64,000 nucleotides of DNA from Cytophagales bacterium (lineage in GTDB: Bacteria > Bacteroidota > Bacteroidia > Cytophagales > 172606-1). This document shows, piece after piece, positions 25,418-35,574 of this stretch. The number at the start of each line of letters is the position of its first letter. Positions within the stretch are counted from its first letter, which is position 1. The DNA lies in the NCBI GenBank assembly GCA_030446715.1, contig JAUJMU010000001.1:969297-1033296 (forward strand). The letters are read 5' to 3'. The position numbers were made by a program, and so were the translations under genes. The notes under the pieces are model-generated. The model saw nothing but the letters and a program-made list of their open reading frames with translations. It made no database searches and was not told the origin of the DNA.

Positions 25418-26296
25418 TCACTTCTCCATTCTGGTAAAGGCATTGGGCGTTTTGGCATTCAGCCGGATACGTTCTCCCGTAACCGGGTGCGTAAAGGCCA
25501 GGGTGGAGGCGTGGAGCCCGAGCCGCCCGATAGGGTTACTCGTTGCTCCGTATTTCTTATCGCCGGCAATGGGGCAATTGATCTCGGCCATGTGAATGCG
25601 GATCTGGTGCTTGCGTCCGGTTTCGATCTGGACTTCGAGCAGACTTTTGGTTGCGAAAGTTTTCAAAACCTTGTAGTGCGTAACCGCAAGCTTTGCTCCG
25701 GACGTATGCTCCGAAGCCACAAAGACCTGCAACGCGGAATTTTCCTTCAGCCAGGTGCGGACCGTGCCGCTCTCTTTCTCCGGATGTCCCTCTACCAGAG
25801 CCAGATAAATCTTTTCGGTGTCCGCCCAGTTGTCCTGCAGGGCCTGCTTCACGTCTTCACTCTTGGCAAACAGCATTACCCCCGACACTTCGCGGTCCAG
25901 CCGGTGAACAATGAAGATTTTCTCCCGGTCCTCCGAAGCCTCCTTTACATACTCGGAAACCATCTTGTAGAAGGTTTTGGTTTTTTCGGTGTCGGTCCCG
26001 ATGGAAAGCAAGCCTGAGGGCTTTTCCATAGCAATCAGATGCGGATCTTCAAACAAAAGCGGGAAAGGTGCATCGGGACGGCGGGCAGAAGCCTTTTTTG
26101 CCTCGATGGTTTCCTTGCGGGCAATCTCTACCGTCTGGCCGGTTTTCAGGGCTGTATCGCCCCGTTTCTGAACGGCACCATCCACCACCACGCTGCCGTG
26201 CTGAAGCAGGTTCCGGATTTTGGTTTTGGTGGAGCTTCCGGTTGCTTTCAACAGGAAATCAAGCAGCGGGGCCGGTTCTTTGACAGTAAATTTCAT
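25418..26296 (-). CDS. RluA-family pseudouridine synthase
   Basis: The 292-residue protein has an N-terminal S4 RNA-binding domain (TKTKIRNLLQHGSVVVDGAV). The catalytic domain carries FIVHRLDREVSGVMLFAK with the nucleophilic Asp, and near the end GRKHQIRIHMAEINCPIAGD. It isomerises uridines in rRNA or tRNA; the exact target cannot be read from the sequence. Confidence 0.92.
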   Translation of the reverse strand: MKFTVKEPAPLLDFLLKATGSSTKTKIRNLLQHGSVVVDGAVQKRGDTALKTGQTVEIARKETIEAKKASARRPDAPFPLLFEDPHLIAMEKPSGLLSIGTDTEKTKTFYKMVSEYVKEASEDREKIFIVHRLDREVSGVMLFAKSEDVKQALQDNWADTEKIYLALVEGHPEKESGTVRTWLKENSALQVFVASEHTSGAKLAVTHYKVLKTFATKSLLEVQIETGRKHQIRIHMAEINCPIAGDKKYGATSNPIGRLGLHASTLAFTHPVTGERIRLNAKTPNAFTRMEK

Positions 26297-26382
26297 GCAG
26301 AAATATCAGAAGTACAGGTAGTATTGCGGTTGTATACGGGAAACGGAAGCTCGGAGCCACTACCAACAGCAACCAACAACTT

Positions 26383-27420
26383 CTACGCCGGCTCCTGCTG
26401 GCTCAGACAGTGGAAACTGCCCAGGCCCCAGATCAGGTCCGAAGAGTCCAGCCCGATCACCTTGCGGTCGGGGAAACAACCCGTCAGAATGTCCAGCGCC
26501 TTGTCATCGTTGGGGTCGCGGAAAGTCGGAACCACCACCGCCGCGTTGCCGATGTAGAAATTGGCGTATGAAGCCGGCAGGCGCTGCCCTTCGTATTCTA
26601 CCGAGGCTGGCATGGGCAATTCGATCACGTTCATCTGCTTGCCGGTTTCGAGGCGCAACTGGTGCAGGAGTTCCAGATTTTCCTGTAGCGGCGCGTAGTT
26701 GTCGTCGTTCTTGTCGTGCTCCACTACGGTCACTACGGTATCCTCGTTTACAAACCGGGTGAGGTCGTCGATGTGCCCGTCGGTGTCGTCGCCCAGAATG
26801 CCGTCACCGAGCCACAGGATGTTGCTCACGCCGTAGTAATCCCGGAGTTTCTGCTCGATCTGCGCCTGGTTGAAGTGCGGATTGCGGTTGGGGTTCAGCA
26901 GGCAGGCTTTGGTGGTCAGCAAGGTACCTTTTCCATTAAATTCCACTGAGCCGCCTTCCATGACGATACCCGGCTCAAATACCGGCAGGCTCCGTACTTT
27001 GGCGATGTGGAAAGGCACTTCGTTGTCGAGGTCATGCGGCGGATACTTTTCGCCCCATGCGTTGTATAGCCACTTGACAACCGCCTTCCGCTGATTGCCC
27101 TTCGGCGAAACCACGAAAGCCGGTCCGTGGTCGCGGCACCAGGCGTCGTTGGTGGGGTGGAAGAAGAATTTGATCTGACTCAGATCGGCTCCGGCTCTCT
27201 CCAGGTGCTGCAGGGCGAACTCCCGCATGGATTCGTCGTTCACGTTGATGCAAACCTCTTCGCCTTCGGCCAGTTCTTTTATAAACTGGCTGTATACGCC
27301 GAAAACGGTTTCAATTTTGCCGGGCCAGGATGCCTCTTTGTGGGGCCAGCTCAGCCAGGTCGCCGCGTGTGGCACCCATTCAGCGGGAAAATAATAGCCT
27401 AGTTGTGCAGGGGTTTGCAT
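26383..27420 (-). CDS. Agmatine deiminase family protein
   Basis: From ATG 27420 the product has about 345 residues. It has AEWVPHAATWLSWPHKEASW at the start, WCRDHGPAFV, GDDTDGHIDDLTRF and the C-terminal LGSFHCLSQQEPA with the catalytic Cys. These are the guanidino-modifying enzyme residues of agmatine iminohydrolase, which makes N-carbamoylputrescine. No carbamoylputrescine amidase gene is adjacent, so substrate identity is inferred from the family. The frame extends 25 codons upstream without family similarity. Confidence 0.9.
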   Translation of the reverse strand: MQTPAQLGYYFPAEWVPHAATWLSWPHKEASWPGKIETVFGVYSQFIKELAEGEEVCINVNDESMREFALQHLERAGADLSQIKFFFHPTNDAWCRDHGPAFVVSPKGNQRKAVVKWLYNAWGEKYPPHDLDNEVPFHIAKVRSLPVFEPGIVMEGGSVEFNGKGTLLTTKACLLNPNRNPHFNQAQIEQKLRDYYGVSNILWLGDGILGDDTDGHIDDLTRFVNEDTVVTVVEHDKNDDNYAPLQENLELLHQLRLETGKQMNVIELPMPASVEYEGQRLPASYANFYIGNAAVVVPTFRDPNDDKALDILTGCFPDRKVIGLDSSDLIWGLGSFHCLSQQEPA

Positions 27421-27491
27421 GGTAAATTGAAAAATTGACAATGGATAATTGAAAATTGGTTGCCGCTTACCGGCAGGTTTGTGGGTTCTCT

Positions 27492-28076
27492 TCACTCCCC
27501 GCGTCTCACTCCTGACTCCTGATTAAACTGGTTCATTGTGATCTGGACACCGGCCGTGCAGAAGGAAAGAATGGCCTCGCAGGCCCGGTTGATGTGCGCA
27601 GGCAGATCGTTGAACTCTTCGGAAGAGAAGCGGCCCAGTACGTATTCCTTCTGATTTCCTTTCGGGAAGTCGCCACCGACGCCAAAGCGCAGCCGCGGAT
27701 AGTCGGCCGTGCCCAGGGTTTCTTCAATATTCCCCAGCCCGTTGTGCCCGCCGTGCGAACCTTTGGTCCGGAGGCGCAGCTTGCCGTAAGGCAGCGCAAT
27801 GTCATCGGTCACGACCAGCAGGTTTTCCCGCGGAATCTTCAGATCCTGCAGCCAGTAGTTTACGGCCCGGCCGCTCAGGTTCATGTACGTAGACGGCTTG
27901 ATCAGGCAGATATGTTTCCCCTTGTATTTGAAATCGGCCGTGGCCGCCAGCCGGTTCGTGGCGAAGTCCGTTCCGTGCTTGTCGGCCAGCTGATCGAGAG
28001 TAAGGAAACCGATGTTGTGGCGGGTCAGCTCATATTCCGGCCCGATGTTTCCCAGTCCCGCAATCAGATACTTCAT
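27492..28076 (-). CDS. pth: Peptidyl-tRNA hydrolase
   Basis: Pth recycles peptidyl-tRNA. From ATG 28076 the product has 194 residues: MKYLIAGLGNIGPEYELTRH, the catalytic His region, KPSTYMNLSG, VVTDDIALPYGKLRLR and KGSHGGHNGLGNI. An upstream extension of the frame is not family-like. It is divergent from the GHMP kinase gene with 126 bases between. Confidence 0.95.
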   Translation of the reverse strand: MKYLIAGLGNIGPEYELTRHNIGFLTLDQLADKHGTDFATNRLAATADFKYKGKHICLIKPSTYMNLSGRAVNYWLQDLKIPRENLLVVTDDIALPYGKLRLRTKGSHGGHNGLGNIEETLGTADYPRLRFGVGGDFPKGNQKEYVLGRFSSEEFNDLPAHINRACEAILSFCTAGVQITMNQFNQESGVRRGE

Positions 28077-28202
28077 AGGGAGGTGATTTAGCTTTTGCGG
28101 CGCAAAGGTACTTATAGTAATTTTAAATGTTGAATTCTCAGTTCTGAATGAATATGGACGTTTCTGCCTAATTTTCGCCCGAACACACACACATACTGCT
28201 AC

Positions 28203-29198
28203 ATGATCATTGAATCCAGAGCCTACGCCCGGGCTGGTTTGCTGGGCAATCCTTCCGATGGATATTTTGGACAAACTATTTCCATCATCGTCAAAAACTT
28301 TGGTGCACACATTTCCCTTTACCAGTCACCGGAACTGCACATTGAGCCGGAAGCGCAGGACAGCAACACGTTCCGCAATATCTACCACCTGAAAGAATCG
28401 GTCAGCCTGACGGGCTACAACGGCGGTATTCCGATCATCAAGGCAGCCATTAAGAAATTCTGCGACCATTGCGAAACCAACAATATCCGCCTCAACAACA
28501 AAAACTTCACGATCCGCTACAGTTCTTCCATTCCCCGGCAGGTGGGGCTGGCCGGCTCCAGTGCCATCATAATTGCTACGCTGCGGGCCCTTATCCAGTT
28601 TTACGGAGTCAAAATTCCCCTCGAAATCCTGCCCAACATTGCCCTTGCCGCCGAAACCGAAGAGATGGGCATCAATGCCGGCCTGCAGGACCGCGTGGCG
28701 CAGACCTACGAAGGCTGCGTGTACATGAACTTCGACCGCAGCATTATGGAAAAGAAAAAGCACGGCGACTACGAACGGATCGACCCCATGCTGCTGCCCA
28801 ATCTGTTCATTGCCTACAAGACTGCCCTCGGTAAAGTATCAGGCAAGGTGCTCAGCGACATCCGCACCCGCTACGACAACGGCGATGAGTTTGTGATCAA
28901 TACACTGAGTGAAATTGCCAGTCTGGCGGAGAAGGGCCGTGAATCCATCCGGAGCCGCGATTACGGCACACTGCACGAACTGATGAATCACAACTTTGAC
29001 CTGCGGGCCAAAATCATGCGCATCAGCGACAGCAATATGGAAATGATCCAGACGGCCCGTAGCTGCGGCGCATCGGCAACCTTTACCGGCTCCGGGGGCT
29101 CCATTATCGGCATGTACTACGGTGACGAGATGCTCAACAAGCTGGTGGTGAAGCTGAAAACCATTCAGGCAAGGGTGGTCAAGCCTTATATTGTGTAG
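28203..29198 (+). CDS. GHMP-family kinase, glucuronokinase-like
   Basis: The 331-residue protein has the GHMP fold: an N-terminal RAYARAGLLGNPSDGYFGQT, the phosphate-binding loop RQVGLAGSSAIIIATLRAL, and the C-terminal SGGSIIGMYYG region. The start is very close in form to plant glucuronokinase, which phosphorylates glucuronate at C1. Other sugar-1-kinases of the superfamily are possible. No sugar nucleotidyltransferase gene is nearby to support the pathway. Confidence 0.75.
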   Translation: MIIESRAYARAGLLGNPSDGYFGQTISIIVKNFGAHISLYQSPELHIEPEAQDSNTFRNIYHLKESVSLTGYNGGIPIIKAAIKKFCDHCETNNIRLNNKNFTIRYSSSIPRQVGLAGSSAIIIATLRALIQFYGVKIPLEILPNIALAAETEEMGINAGLQDRVAQTYEGCVYMNFDRSIMEKKKHGDYERIDPMLLPNLFIAYKTALGKVSGKVLSDIRTRYDNGDEFVINTLSEIASLAEKGRESIRSRDYGTLHELMNHNFDLRAKIMRISDSNMEMIQTARSCGASATFTGSGGSIIGMYYGDEMLNKLVVKLKTIQARVVKPYIV

Positions 29199-29277
29199 AC
29201 AGGAGATATCAGACATGAGACAGGAGAAGCTTGTAGTTCATCTCTCGTGTCTAAAGTCTCATATCTCCCGTCTGACT
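29197..29277. repeat. Imperfect inverted repeat between convergent genes
   Basis: The left part (GACAGGAGATATCAGACATG) is an imperfect inverse of the right part (TCTCATATCTCCCGTCTGAC). It spans the gap between the GHMP kinase and the oxygenase-like gene and provides the last codons of the latter. It may act as a bidirectional terminator. Confidence 0.4.
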
Positions 29278-30372
29278 TCTAAGCTTCGCCGGTACGCTGA
29301 AGCCGGTCCGGCCGCCGGTGCCGTCTAGTTCACCCAGCAGCATATCCGTAATCTGATCAGCCGGCGAACGGTTGAACTGATTGAACAGGCCGCTGATCGA
29401 ATTGCCCACCCGGATAGGCCCCAAAGCAATGGATGCCGCCTTTCCCGCCGGCACGGCCAGCAGATCGGCCACTTTATCACCCAGCAGAAAACGCATGTAG
29501 GAAGGCAGGAAATCAGCCGCCATGGCCGAGGGGACCGTCTCAGTCATGCAGTCGAGCAGGGCTTTGGTGAGCCCGGCCCCGGCTTCCGACGGCCGGAAGT
29601 GCCGCTCGCGGATGCGCCGGTCGAGCCAATAGGCCGCTTTCAGGTTCTGCGGCAGCATATCTTCATGCATGCCCAGCATCCGGCCGATTACATTCCACAG
29701 GTGCAGGTAGGCTTCGGCATCTTCCTGCGAGTAGTAAAAGCCCAGTTTGGTCAGTCCGTCCAGCACGATGTACGTAAATGAAAGGTGCGTGCCGGCCATG
29801 TCTTCCTGATTCACCGGTGCTCCCCATGTCTCCTGCCACTGGCCGCTCTGGTTTACGTGATAGCGTACCGCTGCGTGAATCAGTCGTACCTTCTGGATAC
29901 TGCGGATGCCTTTGCCAGCGGAGGCAAAGGCGTTTTTGTCCATCACTTCCAGCAGAAACTGAGCCGTTTCGGCCAGCCGCCGCCGGGCATCGTTGCGGAT
30001 GCGCTGCGAAAGCCACAGCACTTGTGCCCCGTCGGCGGCGGCGTAGCAGTAAGGCAGCGAGTAACAACCCAGAATGGAGAGAATGGGCCGGGAATGGCGG
30101 GCAAAGAACGCGGCCCCCTGCTGCATTTTGCGGCGGCTGGCCCACTCCGGTAATGCAGAGGTGTCGGCAAAATACCGGCTCAGCGAAGAAGCAAATTCGT
30201 CTGGTACCGGCTGATCATTTCGGACCAAAGCGGCAATCCATTCGTTGAGTTGTCTGAAATTGTGCTCCGCGAAAAGCCCTTCAACTGCCGCATCGGCCAC
30301 AGGATCGGTTTGCAGGCGGGCCTTCTGCAATCGGGCGGCCGGGAAAAATTCAGTCGGGGAATGGGTTCTCAT
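29251..30372 (-). CDS. Oxygenase MpaB / rubber-oxygenase family protein
   Basis: The 373-residue helical protein contains the region RLIHAAVRYHV and a second conserved block EDMAGTHLSFTYIVLDGLTK, both typical of the MpaB/Lcp (DUF2236) family, in which His residues near these blocks bind heme b. Members cleave C=C bonds of isoprenoids or have unknown substrates. No signal peptide is evident. The last residues (SQTGDMRL) come from the flanking inverted repeat, so the end may have been shifted by it. Confidence 0.8.
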   Translation of the reverse strand: MRTHSPTEFFPAARLQKARLQTDPVADAAVEGLFAEHNFRQLNEWIAALVRNDQPVPDEFASSLSRYFADTSALPEWASRRKMQQGAAFFARHSRPILSILGCYSLPYCYAAADGAQVLWLSQRIRNDARRRLAETAQFLLEVMDKNAFASAGKGIRSIQKVRLIHAAVRYHVNQSGQWQETWGAPVNQEDMAGTHLSFTYIVLDGLTKLGFYYSQEDAEAYLHLWNVIGRMLGMHEDMLPQNLKAAYWLDRRIRERHFRPSEAGAGLTKALLDCMTETVPSAMAADFLPSYMRFLLGDKVADLLAVPAGKAASIALGPIRVGNSISGLFNQFNRSPADQITDMLLGELDGTGGRTGFSVPAKLRSQTGDMRL

Positions 30373-30426
30373 AGCACTGCGGGTCTAACCCTGATATAAG
30401 CCATCCTGCCTCAAAAATGTTCACCA

Positions 30427-30458
30427 AAAAAGAACCCGGCTGTTGATTCAGCCGGGTT
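30427..30458 (-). terminator. Rho-independent terminator upstream of the oxygenase-like gene
   Basis: AACCCGGCT (30433-30441) pairs exactly with AGCCGGGTT (30450-30458). On the minus strand it is followed by CTTTTTTGG. Since lon has its own terminator, this one implies another minus-strand transcript or acts as a backup. Confidence 0.7.
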
Positions 30459-30652
30459 GCCGCAATGGGAAGGCAGACGTAGAGGGTCTTTCTGCCGTCA
30501 GGTAAGGTCCGCTACTTCCCGGGTCAGGGCCTGCTGGTGCAAGATCGCCTTCAGAGTCAGGTTGGCGAACTGCTGCTCACGCCCGGAAAGGTGAATTCCG
30601 GCAAGATTGCACACCCTCAGCGCGGCTGAAACGCCAGGGCCGGAGCAGATAT

Positions 30653-30686
30653 AAAAAAACCGGACCTGATATTCTTCAGGCCCGGT
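30653..30686 (-). terminator. Rho-independent terminator of lon
   Basis: ACCGG-A-CCTGA (30659-30669) pairs with TCAGG-C-CCGGT (30676-30686), followed on the minus strand by seven T. It lies about 20 bases after the lon stop codon. Confidence 0.85.
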
Positions 30687-30705
30687 CTGTATGAAGGTTT
30701 TTGAA

Positions 30706-33219
30706 TTAATTACTCACTGCCCGTACCTGCTCCGGGAAAAGCACTTCACTTTTGCCGTCCGGGATGGTGAGGTTAAATGGTCTTTTTACCTTTTCCGGCA
30801 GCAGTGCAACGGCCAGTACATCGTCCACGTGGTTCACGAAGTGAAACTTCATGTCCCTGATATAGGCTGAGTTGATCTCGTCGATATCCTTGCGGTTTTT
30901 GGCCGAAAGAATCACCTCCTGAATGCCGGCCCGGCGGGCTGCCAGAATCTTTTCCTTGATACCCCCAACCGGCAGTACCACGCCCCGCAGGGTAATCTCG
31001 CCGGTCATGGCGATGCGTTCTTTCAGCCTGCGCTGCGTGTAAACGGAAGCCATGGAGGTAAACATGGTAATGCCCGCGGAGGGGCCGTCTTTGGGAACGG
31101 CGCCGGCAGGTACGTGGATGTGCAGATCAAAGTAGTCAAACACCCGGTAATCAATACCCAGTGAATCGTAATTGGCCCGCAGGTAGGAGAGAGCGGCCAC
31201 GGCAGATTCTTTCATCACCTCACCCAGCTGCCCCGAAAGGGTAAGTTTGCCTTTGCCGCGGCTCAGGCTGGATTCAATGAACATGATCTCGCCGCCGACT
31301 GAAGTCCAGGCCAGCCCCGTGACTACCCCCGCAATGTCATTGGCCTGGTAGAGTTCTTTGTCAAACAACTCCGGTCCCAGCATTCCGGGGATATCGGCCG
31401 AGGTAATCTTTTTGCTGTGTTCCTCTTCCATCGCCACTGATTTGGCTACGCGCCGGACCACGGCGCCGATTTTCTGCTCCAGGTTACGCACGCCCGATTC
31501 GCGGGTGTAATCGTCAATCAGCTTGACCACGGCCTTGTCGTCAAAGACAGCATCTTTGGTGCCCAGGCCATGCTCTTTGCGCTGTTTCGGAATCAGGTGC
31601 TTTTTGGCAATCTGAACTTTCTCTTCAAGGGTATAGCCGCTTACCTCAATGATTTCCATGCGGTCGCGGAGGGCCGGATGAATGGTATCCAGTGAGTTGG
31701 CCGTGGCGATAAACAGCACCTTCGACAGGTCGAATTCTACTTCGAGGTAGTTATCCATGAAGGCGAAGTTCTGCTCCGGGTCCAGCACCTCCAGCAGGGC
31801 CGAGGCCGGGTCGCCACGGAAGTCAGACGATACTTTGTCGATTTCATCCAGAATAAACACCGGATTGGAAGACTTCGCCTTCTTCAGGTTCTGAATGATT
31901 TTGCCGGGCATGGCACCTACGTACGTCTTGCGGTGGCCCCGCACCTCGGCTTCATCGTGTACGCCGCCCAGCGACATCCGGATGTATTTGCGGCCCAGCG
32001 CCTTGGCCACTGACCTTCCCAGCGAGGTTTTGCCTACACCGGGGGGGCCATACAGGCACAGGATCGGTCCCTTCATGTTGTTCTTCAGCTTCAGCACGGC
32101 CAGGTACTCCAGAATCCGCTCTTTTACCTTTTCGAGGCCAAAGTGATCGGCATCGAGTATCTTTTTAGCTTTGACCAGATCAAAATTGTCTTTGGTAAAC
32201 TCCCCCCAGGGCAGATCGGACAGCAGCTCAGCGTAGTTCATGGCCACCGGATACTCGGCTGCGGCCGGATTCATCCGGTGGATTTTATCCAACTCTTTGA
32301 AAAAGTGCTTCGCCACGGCTTCGGGCCATTGCTTTTTGGCACCTTTGGCTCTCAGATCCTCGATTTCCTTTTCCGTGCCTTCATAGCCCAGTTCGTCCTG
32401 CAGCACCTTGATCTGCTGGCGCAGAAAATAATCCCGCTGCTGCTGGTCAATGTCGGAGTGTACTTTGCTCTGGATTTCGTTTTTCAGTTCCAGCAACTGA
32501 ATGTCCTTGAGCATGTACTGCAGCAGGATAGTGGCCCGCTGAACGCCGTCACCCGTTTCCAGTATCTTTTGCTTGTCAGATACATCAGCTTCAATATTGG
32601 AAGAGAGGAAGTGCGTGAGAAAACTCGGACTTTCGATGTTGTCGAGGGCAATCTGGGCCTCCTGGGGAATCTCGGGCTTAAGGCGCAGGATTTTGGAAGC
32701 GGCTTCCTTGAGTGAACGGACCAGTGCCTTCATCTCCCGCCTTGTTGCATCCGGAAAATTCTCGGGAAGGAGGCTGGCTTTGGCAATCAGGTAAGGGTCT
32801 TCCTGTACGACCGAATCCATCCGGAACCGGCGCTTGCCCTGTATGATAATAGTGGTGTTGCCGTCAGGCAATACCAGGGTCTTGAGAATATGGGCTACAG
32901 TGCCCACTTTGTACAGGTCATCGAAAGCAGGGTCTTCCTTAAGCGGATTAGCCTGCGCCACTACACCGATTACGCGGTTGCCTTTGTAGGCTTTCTTCAC
33001 CAGCCGGATGGATTTTTGCCGGCTTACGGTAATGGGAATGACCACTCCGGGATACAACACCGTGTTCTTGACCGGAAGAATGGGCAGTTCGTCAGGGATT
33101 TTGTATTTATCAATTTCTTCTTCCTCTTCGGGCGAAAGCAAAGGAATCATTTCTACCGTATCATCCTCGATCATATCGGCAACCATGATATTCCTGAACG
33201 GATTCTCTCTGTGTTTCAT
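30706..33219 (-). CDS. lon: ATP-dependent protease Lon
   Basis: The 837-residue product degrades damaged and regulatory proteins. From the N-terminus: the substrate-binding LAN domain ([20 protein letters not shown]), a coiled middle, the AAA+ module with [19 protein letters not shown] and FILDEIDKV, and the Ser-Lys protease with [11 protein letters not shown] (catalytic Ser) and the downstream Lys in [15 protein letters not shown] chose ATG 33219; an in-frame TTG six bases upstream is also possible. Confidence 0.96.
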   Translation of the reverse strand: MKHRENPFRNIMVADMIEDDTVEMIPLLSPEEEEEIDKYKIPDELPILPVKNTVLYPGVVIPITVSRQKSIRLVKKAYKGNRVIGVVAQANPLKEDPAFDDLYKVGTVAHILKTLVLPDGNTTIIIQGKRRFRMDSVVQEDPYLIAKASLLPENFPDATRREMKALVRSLKEAASKILRLKPEIPQEAQIALDNIESPSFLTHFLSSNIEADVSDKQKILETGDGVQRATILLQYMLKDIQLLELKNEIQSKVHSDIDQQQRDYFLRQQIKVLQDELGYEGTEKEIEDLRAKGAKKQWPEAVAKHFFKELDKIHRMNPAAAEYPVAMNYAELLSDLPWGEFTKDNFDLVKAKKILDADHFGLEKVKERILEYLAVLKLKNNMKGPILCLYGPPGVGKTSLGRSVAKALGRKYIRMSLGGVHDEAEVRGHRKTYVGAMPGKIIQNLKKAKSSNPVFILDEIDKVSSDFRGDPASALLEVLDPEQNFAFMDNYLEVEFDLSKVLFIATANSLDTIHPALRDRMEIIEVSGYTLEEKVQIAKKHLIPKQRKEHGLGTKDAVFDDKAVVKLIDDYTRESGVRNLEQKIGAVVRRVAKSVAMEEEHSKKITSADIPGMLGPELFDKELYQANDIAGVVTGLAWTSVGGEIMFIESSLSRGKGKLTLSGQLGEVMKESAVAALSYLRANYDSLGIDYRVFDYFDLHIHVPAGAVPKDGPSAGITMFTSMASVYTQRRLKERIAMTGEITLRGVVLPVGGIKEKILAARRAGIQEVILSAKNRKDIDEINSAYIRDMKFHFVNHVDDVLAVALLPEKVKRPFNLTIPDGKSEVLFPEQVRAVSN

Positions 33220-33484
33220 CAGCAATATTTAAGTAACATATTCAAAACCAAGCGGCCCCTGTATAAGTTTAAACAGAGTTGCTACCGGAAAAATTGGATG
33301 TATCTGTCAATTTGTCGTTTGAAATAGCGGCTAATATACGCCAGTAAATAAGGATATTACATAGTCAAGAGCCGTGCCAGTTACCCGCCGGTCCCGATCC
33401 CACCCGGGATATTGAGTTTCCTACAAAATACGCATATTTTGGTGTAATCTGTTTCCGCATTCTACGTAATCAGACTTTTACCTT

Positions 33485-35476
33485 ATGAACATAAATAGAT
33501 GCTCTGTGTGGCTGGTGACTACGGCGCTACTGCTGGTAAGTGCTGCCGGGCTGTGTCAGCCGGTTACCAGAGCTAAGTTCAGAACTGCAATTGTCCGCAA
33601 ATCTGCCAAAGACAGCCTGCGCCGGGTGGCCCTGCAGTATTACGATTTCAGGAATATCAACCGGGTGGCTTATTACCAGAACAGCAAGCTGCTGGAGCAG
33701 ATCGAACGGTTTCAGCGGAGGGGAGAACACGAAAAGGCTTACCCGCTGCTGACAGAATATGTCCGCAGCTTCGGCATCCAGAATTTCTACCGGGATACGC
33801 AGCTGCTCTGGAGCCTTGCCAGACTCGTGGAGAAGTACGACGACATCGAGAAGGCTAAGTTTCTGTACCGGCTGGTCCTCAAGCACCACCGCGGCGACCT
33901 GAGTAAAACGATCCATCACTACGACTCTCTGTCCAACTTTGATAAGGACTACTTCGTGCCGCTGGAATATTATTATGAACTGGTGGAGTACCGTAAATCC
34001 ATTGATACGCTTCGTCCGCCGGTAGGCGTGCTGCTCACGATGGGGTCTGAAGTAAACTCTCCGCTGGCCGATTACGGCCCCACGCTGGGCGGTGATAATC
34101 AGACGATGTTATTCACTTCCAAGCGGAATGTCCGCAAAAGCGGGGTAAGCGGGGTGACACACAATGAAGATATTTATTATTCACGTAAGATTGATGCCGA
34201 TTACTGGGATGATGCCCAGCCACTCAAAGCCATCAACACGGTGTACAATGAAGGATCGGCCAAACTCAGCCGCGACGGAAAGACGTTGTACTTTGCCCGG
34301 TGCGAAAGTCCCGACAGCTACGGCAACTGTGATATTTTCGTGGCTCAGCTGCAACCCGACAGCACCTGGGGCAACATACGTAACCTGGGGCCGCAGGTGA
34401 ACGGCCCCTCCTGGGATTCGCAGCCGGCACTGTCACACACGGAAGACACGCTGTATTTTGCTTCCGACCGGATCGGCGGATTCGGGCTTTCCGATCTGTG
34501 GTTTACGTATGTGCAGAAAGACGGTACCTGGGCGCCTGCCCGGAACATGGGTCCGGTGATCAATACCCGGCAGAGCGAGGTGAGCCCTTTCTACCACCCG
34601 AAATATAATGTACTCTACTTCAGTTCCAACGGTCAACTGCTCAGCTTCGGTGATTTTGACATTTACAAGTGCTACAACCTGGAGGGCCGGTGGCAGGAAC
34701 CCCGCAGCATCGGGCCGCTGGTAAACGGCAAGGGCAGTGAATATTATTTTACGATCGACTCCGAATCCAGGGATTTGTTTTATGCCCGGTCGGAGGAGAG
34801 TAATCTGAAAAATCTGGATTTGTTCTCCTTCCCGCTGCCGATGGAGGCGCAGCCCCTTTCGTTTATCAAACTGGAAGGCTCAGTGCGCGATTCAATTACG
34901 GGGAATCCGTTTACAGGTATCGTGTCGGTGATAGATCTGACTTCCGGCATTGAGGTGGCTCCTAAATTTCTGCGTCCCGATGGCAGCTACGATTTTGATC
35001 TGATCCAGGACAAGAACTACCTTGTAATCATCAGCGGAGAAGATTTTTTCCGGATCGAGCGGACCTTCAAGCTGGTTGGCGATACGGCCATTCACATCCA
35101 AACGCCGGCTCTCAGCCTCAAAAAGTGGGAGTTTGCCTCGCTGGAGTTTGAACCTGGCAACGCCAGGATTCTGCCTGCCATGTACAGTGATTTAAACAAG
35201 GTGGTGGCCTTCCTGGTGGATCACCCCAGCTTTTACCTGAGAATATCAGGGCATACCGACTCCAACGGGGATGCTGCCTCCAACATGAAACTGTCCCAGC
35301 GCCGGGCCGAAGCCATCAAGAAGTATGTGGTGGATAAAGGAAAAATTCCCGACAAACGCATTGAGGCAAAAGGCTACGGCAGTACCATGCCCATTGTGGA
35401 GGAGAAAACGCAGGCCGACCGGGCCATCAACCGCCGGGTAGAGTTTGAAATATTCAAACCCTCAGCTTCCAGGTAG
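33485..35476 (+). CDS. OmpA-family protein with PD40 beta-propeller repeats
   Basis: The 663-residue protein has a signal peptide (WLVTTALLLVSAAGLCQ), then a helical TPR-like part (about 50-160). Repeated PD40/WD40-like blades follow (about 180-430; DGKTLYFARCESPDSYGNCD and TEDTLYFASDRIGGFGLSDL), then a Cna/CarboxypepD-like beta domain (about 455-540). The C-terminal OmpA peptidoglycan-binding domain contains ISGHTDSNGDAASN and SQRRAEAIKKYV. This order is common in Bacteroidota, where some members work with type IX secretion. The gene stands alone. Confidence 0.88.
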   Translation: MNINRCSVWLVTTALLLVSAAGLCQPVTRAKFRTAIVRKSAKDSLRRVALQYYDFRNINRVAYYQNSKLLEQIERFQRRGEHEKAYPLLTEYVRSFGIQNFYRDTQLLWSLARLVEKYDDIEKAKFLYRLVLKHHRGDLSKTIHHYDSLSNFDKDYFVPLEYYYELVEYRKSIDTLRPPVGVLLTMGSEVNSPLADYGPTLGGDNQTMLFTSKRNVRKSGVSGVTHNEDIYYSRKIDADYWDDAQPLKAINTVYNEGSAKLSRDGKTLYFARCESPDSYGNCDIFVAQLQPDSTWGNIRNLGPQVNGPSWDSQPALSHTEDTLYFASDRIGGFGLSDLWFTYVQKDGTWAPARNMGPVINTRQSEVSPFYHPKYNVLYFSSNGQLLSFGDFDIYKCYNLEGRWQEPRSIGPLVNGKGSEYYFTIDSESRDLFYARSEESNLKNLDLFSFPLPMEAQPLSFIKLEGSVRDSITGNPFTGIVSVIDLTSGIEVAPKFLRPDGSYDFDLIQDKNYLVIISGEDFFRIERTFKLVGDTAIHIQTPALSLKKWEFASLEFEPGNARILPAMYSDLNKVVAFLVDHPSFYLRISGHTDSNGDAASNMKLSQRRAEAIKKYVVDKGKIPDKRIEAKGYGSTMPIVEEKTQADRAINRRVEFEIFKPSASR

Positions 35477-35574
35477 GGAGAGTAGAGAGTTGGGAGGTTG
35501 AGGAGTTACAGAAGGCAGGAACGGAGGAACTGCTCATTCAAAACCTCCGATTTGTCATCCGGAACCTGTTCCCG

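Larger units (their letters stand above)
30373..30705. other. Intergenic region with two minus-strand terminators and a short frame
   Basis: About 330 bases between the oxygenase-like gene and lon. Two hairpins with T-runs face the minus strand, at 30427-30458 and 30653-30686. Between them a minus-strand frame (GTG 30614 to TGA 30498, 38 codons) reads GIHLSGREQQFANLTLKAIL and looks protein-like. The frame is open further upstream through the lon terminator. I see no promoter for it. A small transcript is possible. Confidence 0.35.
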
